Below are positions 4,943 to 5,221 of a stretch of DNA of 5,221 nucleotides, piece by piece. The notes under the pieces were generated by a model, which saw nothing but the letters and a program-made list of their open reading frames with translations, made no database searches and was not told the origin of the DNA. The stretch is from the NCBI GenBank assembly GCA_012329085.1, contig JAAXQB010000157.1, positions 1 through 5,221 on the forward strand. Direction: 5' to 3'. The translations under genes and the position numbers were made by a program. This stretch comes from Methanosarcinales archaeon. Lineage in GTDB: Archaea; Halobacteriota; Methanosarcinia; Methanosarcinales; Methanosarcinaceae. How positions within the stretch are numbered: position 1 is the first letter of the stretch; each line of letters starts with the position of its first letter.

Positions 4943-5221
4943 TATTGGATGCCCACCCACAATATGAAAATTGTTGATTTATAGGAGTTTTGGAACTGCC
5001 GATTGTATTAAATTTATTTATTCGAATCATCCCTCAACATTTTCCATTTTAAAACCAACTGAAAAAAAAATTATTTAAAACAAGCTGTCTTAAAAAACAA
5101 CTTTTTACAATAGTTCAAAGTTCTTAAAATCTTATAACAATAAAGTTAACATCTCAATCCTCTTAAATTTTATGCAAACATAAATCAAAATTCACATATT
5201 TTACCGAAAATTTTAAAAAAA

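Larger units (their letters stand above)
4740..5221. other. AT-rich region downstream of rfcS with possible small RNA, no clear gene
   Basis: This region of about 480 bases to the right edge holds a weak hairpin (4744-4760), the direct repeat, a promoter-like block (4810-4833), a strong bulged hairpin (4867-4898) and an A/T terminator-like inverted repeat (about 4925-4942). A GC-richer patch, GGATGCCCACCCAC, lies at 4948-4961. A 59-codon minus-strand frame (5030-4851) is open but has no properly spaced ribosome-binding site and no known motif. From about 5050 to the end I see only AT-rich sequence with no recognisable feature. Confidence 0.55.

Noticed and set aside
4851..5030. 59-codon minus-strand frame (MIRINKFNTI start)
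   Set aside because: GAGGG abuts the ATG with no spacing, the Asn/Gln/Phe-rich product has no motif, and the frame opposes the hairpin and promoter-like block on the other strand.
5010..5035. TTCGAATC resembling a tRNA T-loop
   Set aside because: The surrounding bases form no acceptor, D or anticodon stem, and it is an isolated 8-base match.

Overview
This is a very AT-rich archaeal window. Five protein-coding genes are well supported: an N-terminal fragment of an archaeal oligosaccharyltransferase (AglB/STT3), a Cas4-like iron-sulfur protein, the tRNA methyltransferase TrmG10, a small Cys-rich zinc-type protein, and the small subunit of the sliding-clamp loader (RfcS). AglB, TrmG10 and RfcS are archaeal information-processing or envelope proteins. 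From memory, the RfcS and TrmG10 sequences read most like those of Methanomicrobia-type euryarchaea (Methanosarcinales/Methanomicrobiales), but no search was run. Genes cover only about 63% of the window, which is low for an archaeon. The gaps are long and extremely AT-rich, which fits a drifting or reduced, possibly host-associated genome (inference).

Layout: 1-185 (minus) is the start of aglB, which runs off the left edge. 186-1241 is a gap of about 1 kb with an aglB promoter but no convincing gene. 1242-2039 (plus) is the Cas4-like gene. It ends 9 bases from the end of trmG10, which is transcribed toward it. trmG10 (2049-3101, minus) is the second gene of a tight two-gene operon led by the zinc-type protein (3108-3386, minus; 6-base gap). 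3387-3782 is a divergent control region with several TATA-like blocks and two hairpins. rfcS is at 3783-4739 (plus). 4740-5221 carries another promoter-like block followed by a strong bulged hairpin and a T-run, a possible small RNA.

Main points of interest: (1) the Cas4-like protein keeps the four cysteines expected to hold an Fe-S cluster, but the acidic residues and the Gln of the RecB-type nuclease centre are replaced (His147, Ile160, Ile178). It looks like a nuclease-dead member standing away from any CRISPR array or other cas gene. (2) A compound promoter-like sequence, CTTAGTACATAA followed by TTATAAATTATATA, recurs before aglB, before the Cas4-like gene, and downstream of rfcS, with partial copies before rfcS. 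It may be a shared control element. (3) Two intergenic spots (about 3491-3584 and 4810-4942) combine promoter-like sequence, a stable hairpin and a T-run, and are candidates for unannotated small RNAs.

The genes do not form one pathway. They are protein N-glycosylation, tRNA modification, DNA replication and a possible DNA-binding Fe-S protein. No complete new defence system is visible here.
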